Shown in pieces: positions 63,900 through 64,000 of a stretch of 64,000 nt of DNA (positions are counted from its first letter, which is position 1; the number at the start of each line of letters is the position of its first letter). Position numbers and translations under genes: made by a program. The notes beneath the pieces are model-generated. The model was not told the origin of the DNA. It saw nothing but the letters and a program-made list of their open reading frames with translations, and did not search any database. This stretch comes from Piscicola geometra (taxonomy: Eukaryota; Annelida; Clitellata; Hirudinida; Piscicolidae). The stretch covers positions 9,552,788 through 9,616,787 of the forward strand of contig OX030960.1 in the NCBI GenBank assembly GCA_943735955.1, written 5' to 3'.

Positions 63900-64000
63900 C
63901 TGGGTTCGGGGGGGAGGGGGTCACTGAGTACTTTTTCAGTTCAATTATGTGATGCTGAGTATGATGCAGAACACTGTGGAAAGGCAAATTGATCAATAAG

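Noticed and set aside
63900..64000. Another SLC15 exon at the right edge (acceptor tttccacag near 63974)
   Set aside because: Translation after this acceptor does not match the expected transmembrane segment; the next upstream exon probably lies beyond the window.

Overview
This is a eukaryotic window, almost certainly from an invertebrate animal. The genes are split by GT-AG introns, AT-rich introns and intergenic DNA separate short GC-richer exons, and the encoded proteins are metazoan families: CCDC25, a vinexin/CAP-type SORBS adaptor, a Cys-loop ligand-gated channel subunit, BPI/LBP lipid-binding proteins, an MFSD4-like transporter and an SLC15 peptide transporter. Intron density and phases look like those of slowly evolving lophotrochozoans. 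An annelid such as a leech is my guess, but it cannot be proved from this window. All exon models were assembled by eye from reading frame, splice-site consensus, phase compatibility and remembered family similarity; no search was run.

Layout. 1-1430 (+): 3' part of an unrecognised low-complexity protein. 2437-4272 (-): a complete nine-exon CCDC25 gene of 208 residues. 4508-4945 (+): a small intronless unknown gene, head to head with CCDC25. 4946-10590: intergenic or upstream DNA with several simple arrays, including a 1.45-kb array of 18/21-bp units. 10591-20024 (+): fifteen exons of a SORBS gene with a SoHo region, poly-Gln, two SH3 domains, a huge Asn/Gln-rich linker and a third SH3 domain. 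20025-25319: gene-poor, with 29-bp and 10-bp arrays. 25320-49550 (+): a nicotinic-receptor-like subunit of 463 residues in eight exons, with a 12.7-kb first intron and a 6.5-kb second intron that hold giant arrays. 51321-53019 (+) and 53295-55341 (-): two convergent BPI/LBP paralogues. 56408-58312 (-): an MFSD4-like major facilitator. 59661-63899 (-): 3' sixteen exons of an SLC15 oligopeptide transporter whose 5' end lies beyond the window.

The genes do not form an obvious pathway; this is ordinary metazoan gene order. The most striking property is the number and placement of tandem arrays. Many lie inside introns, directly against splice sites, and one (SORBS last intron) is a tandem array of the 3' splice site itself, with two copies that would give in-frame longer isoforms. 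Other points of interest are an atypical Cys-loop receptor (no vicinal cysteines, rebuilt loop A, unusual pore residues), a small foldback element with perfect 17-bp arms, and a tRNA-like SINE candidate. I found no convincing previously undescribed multi-gene system.
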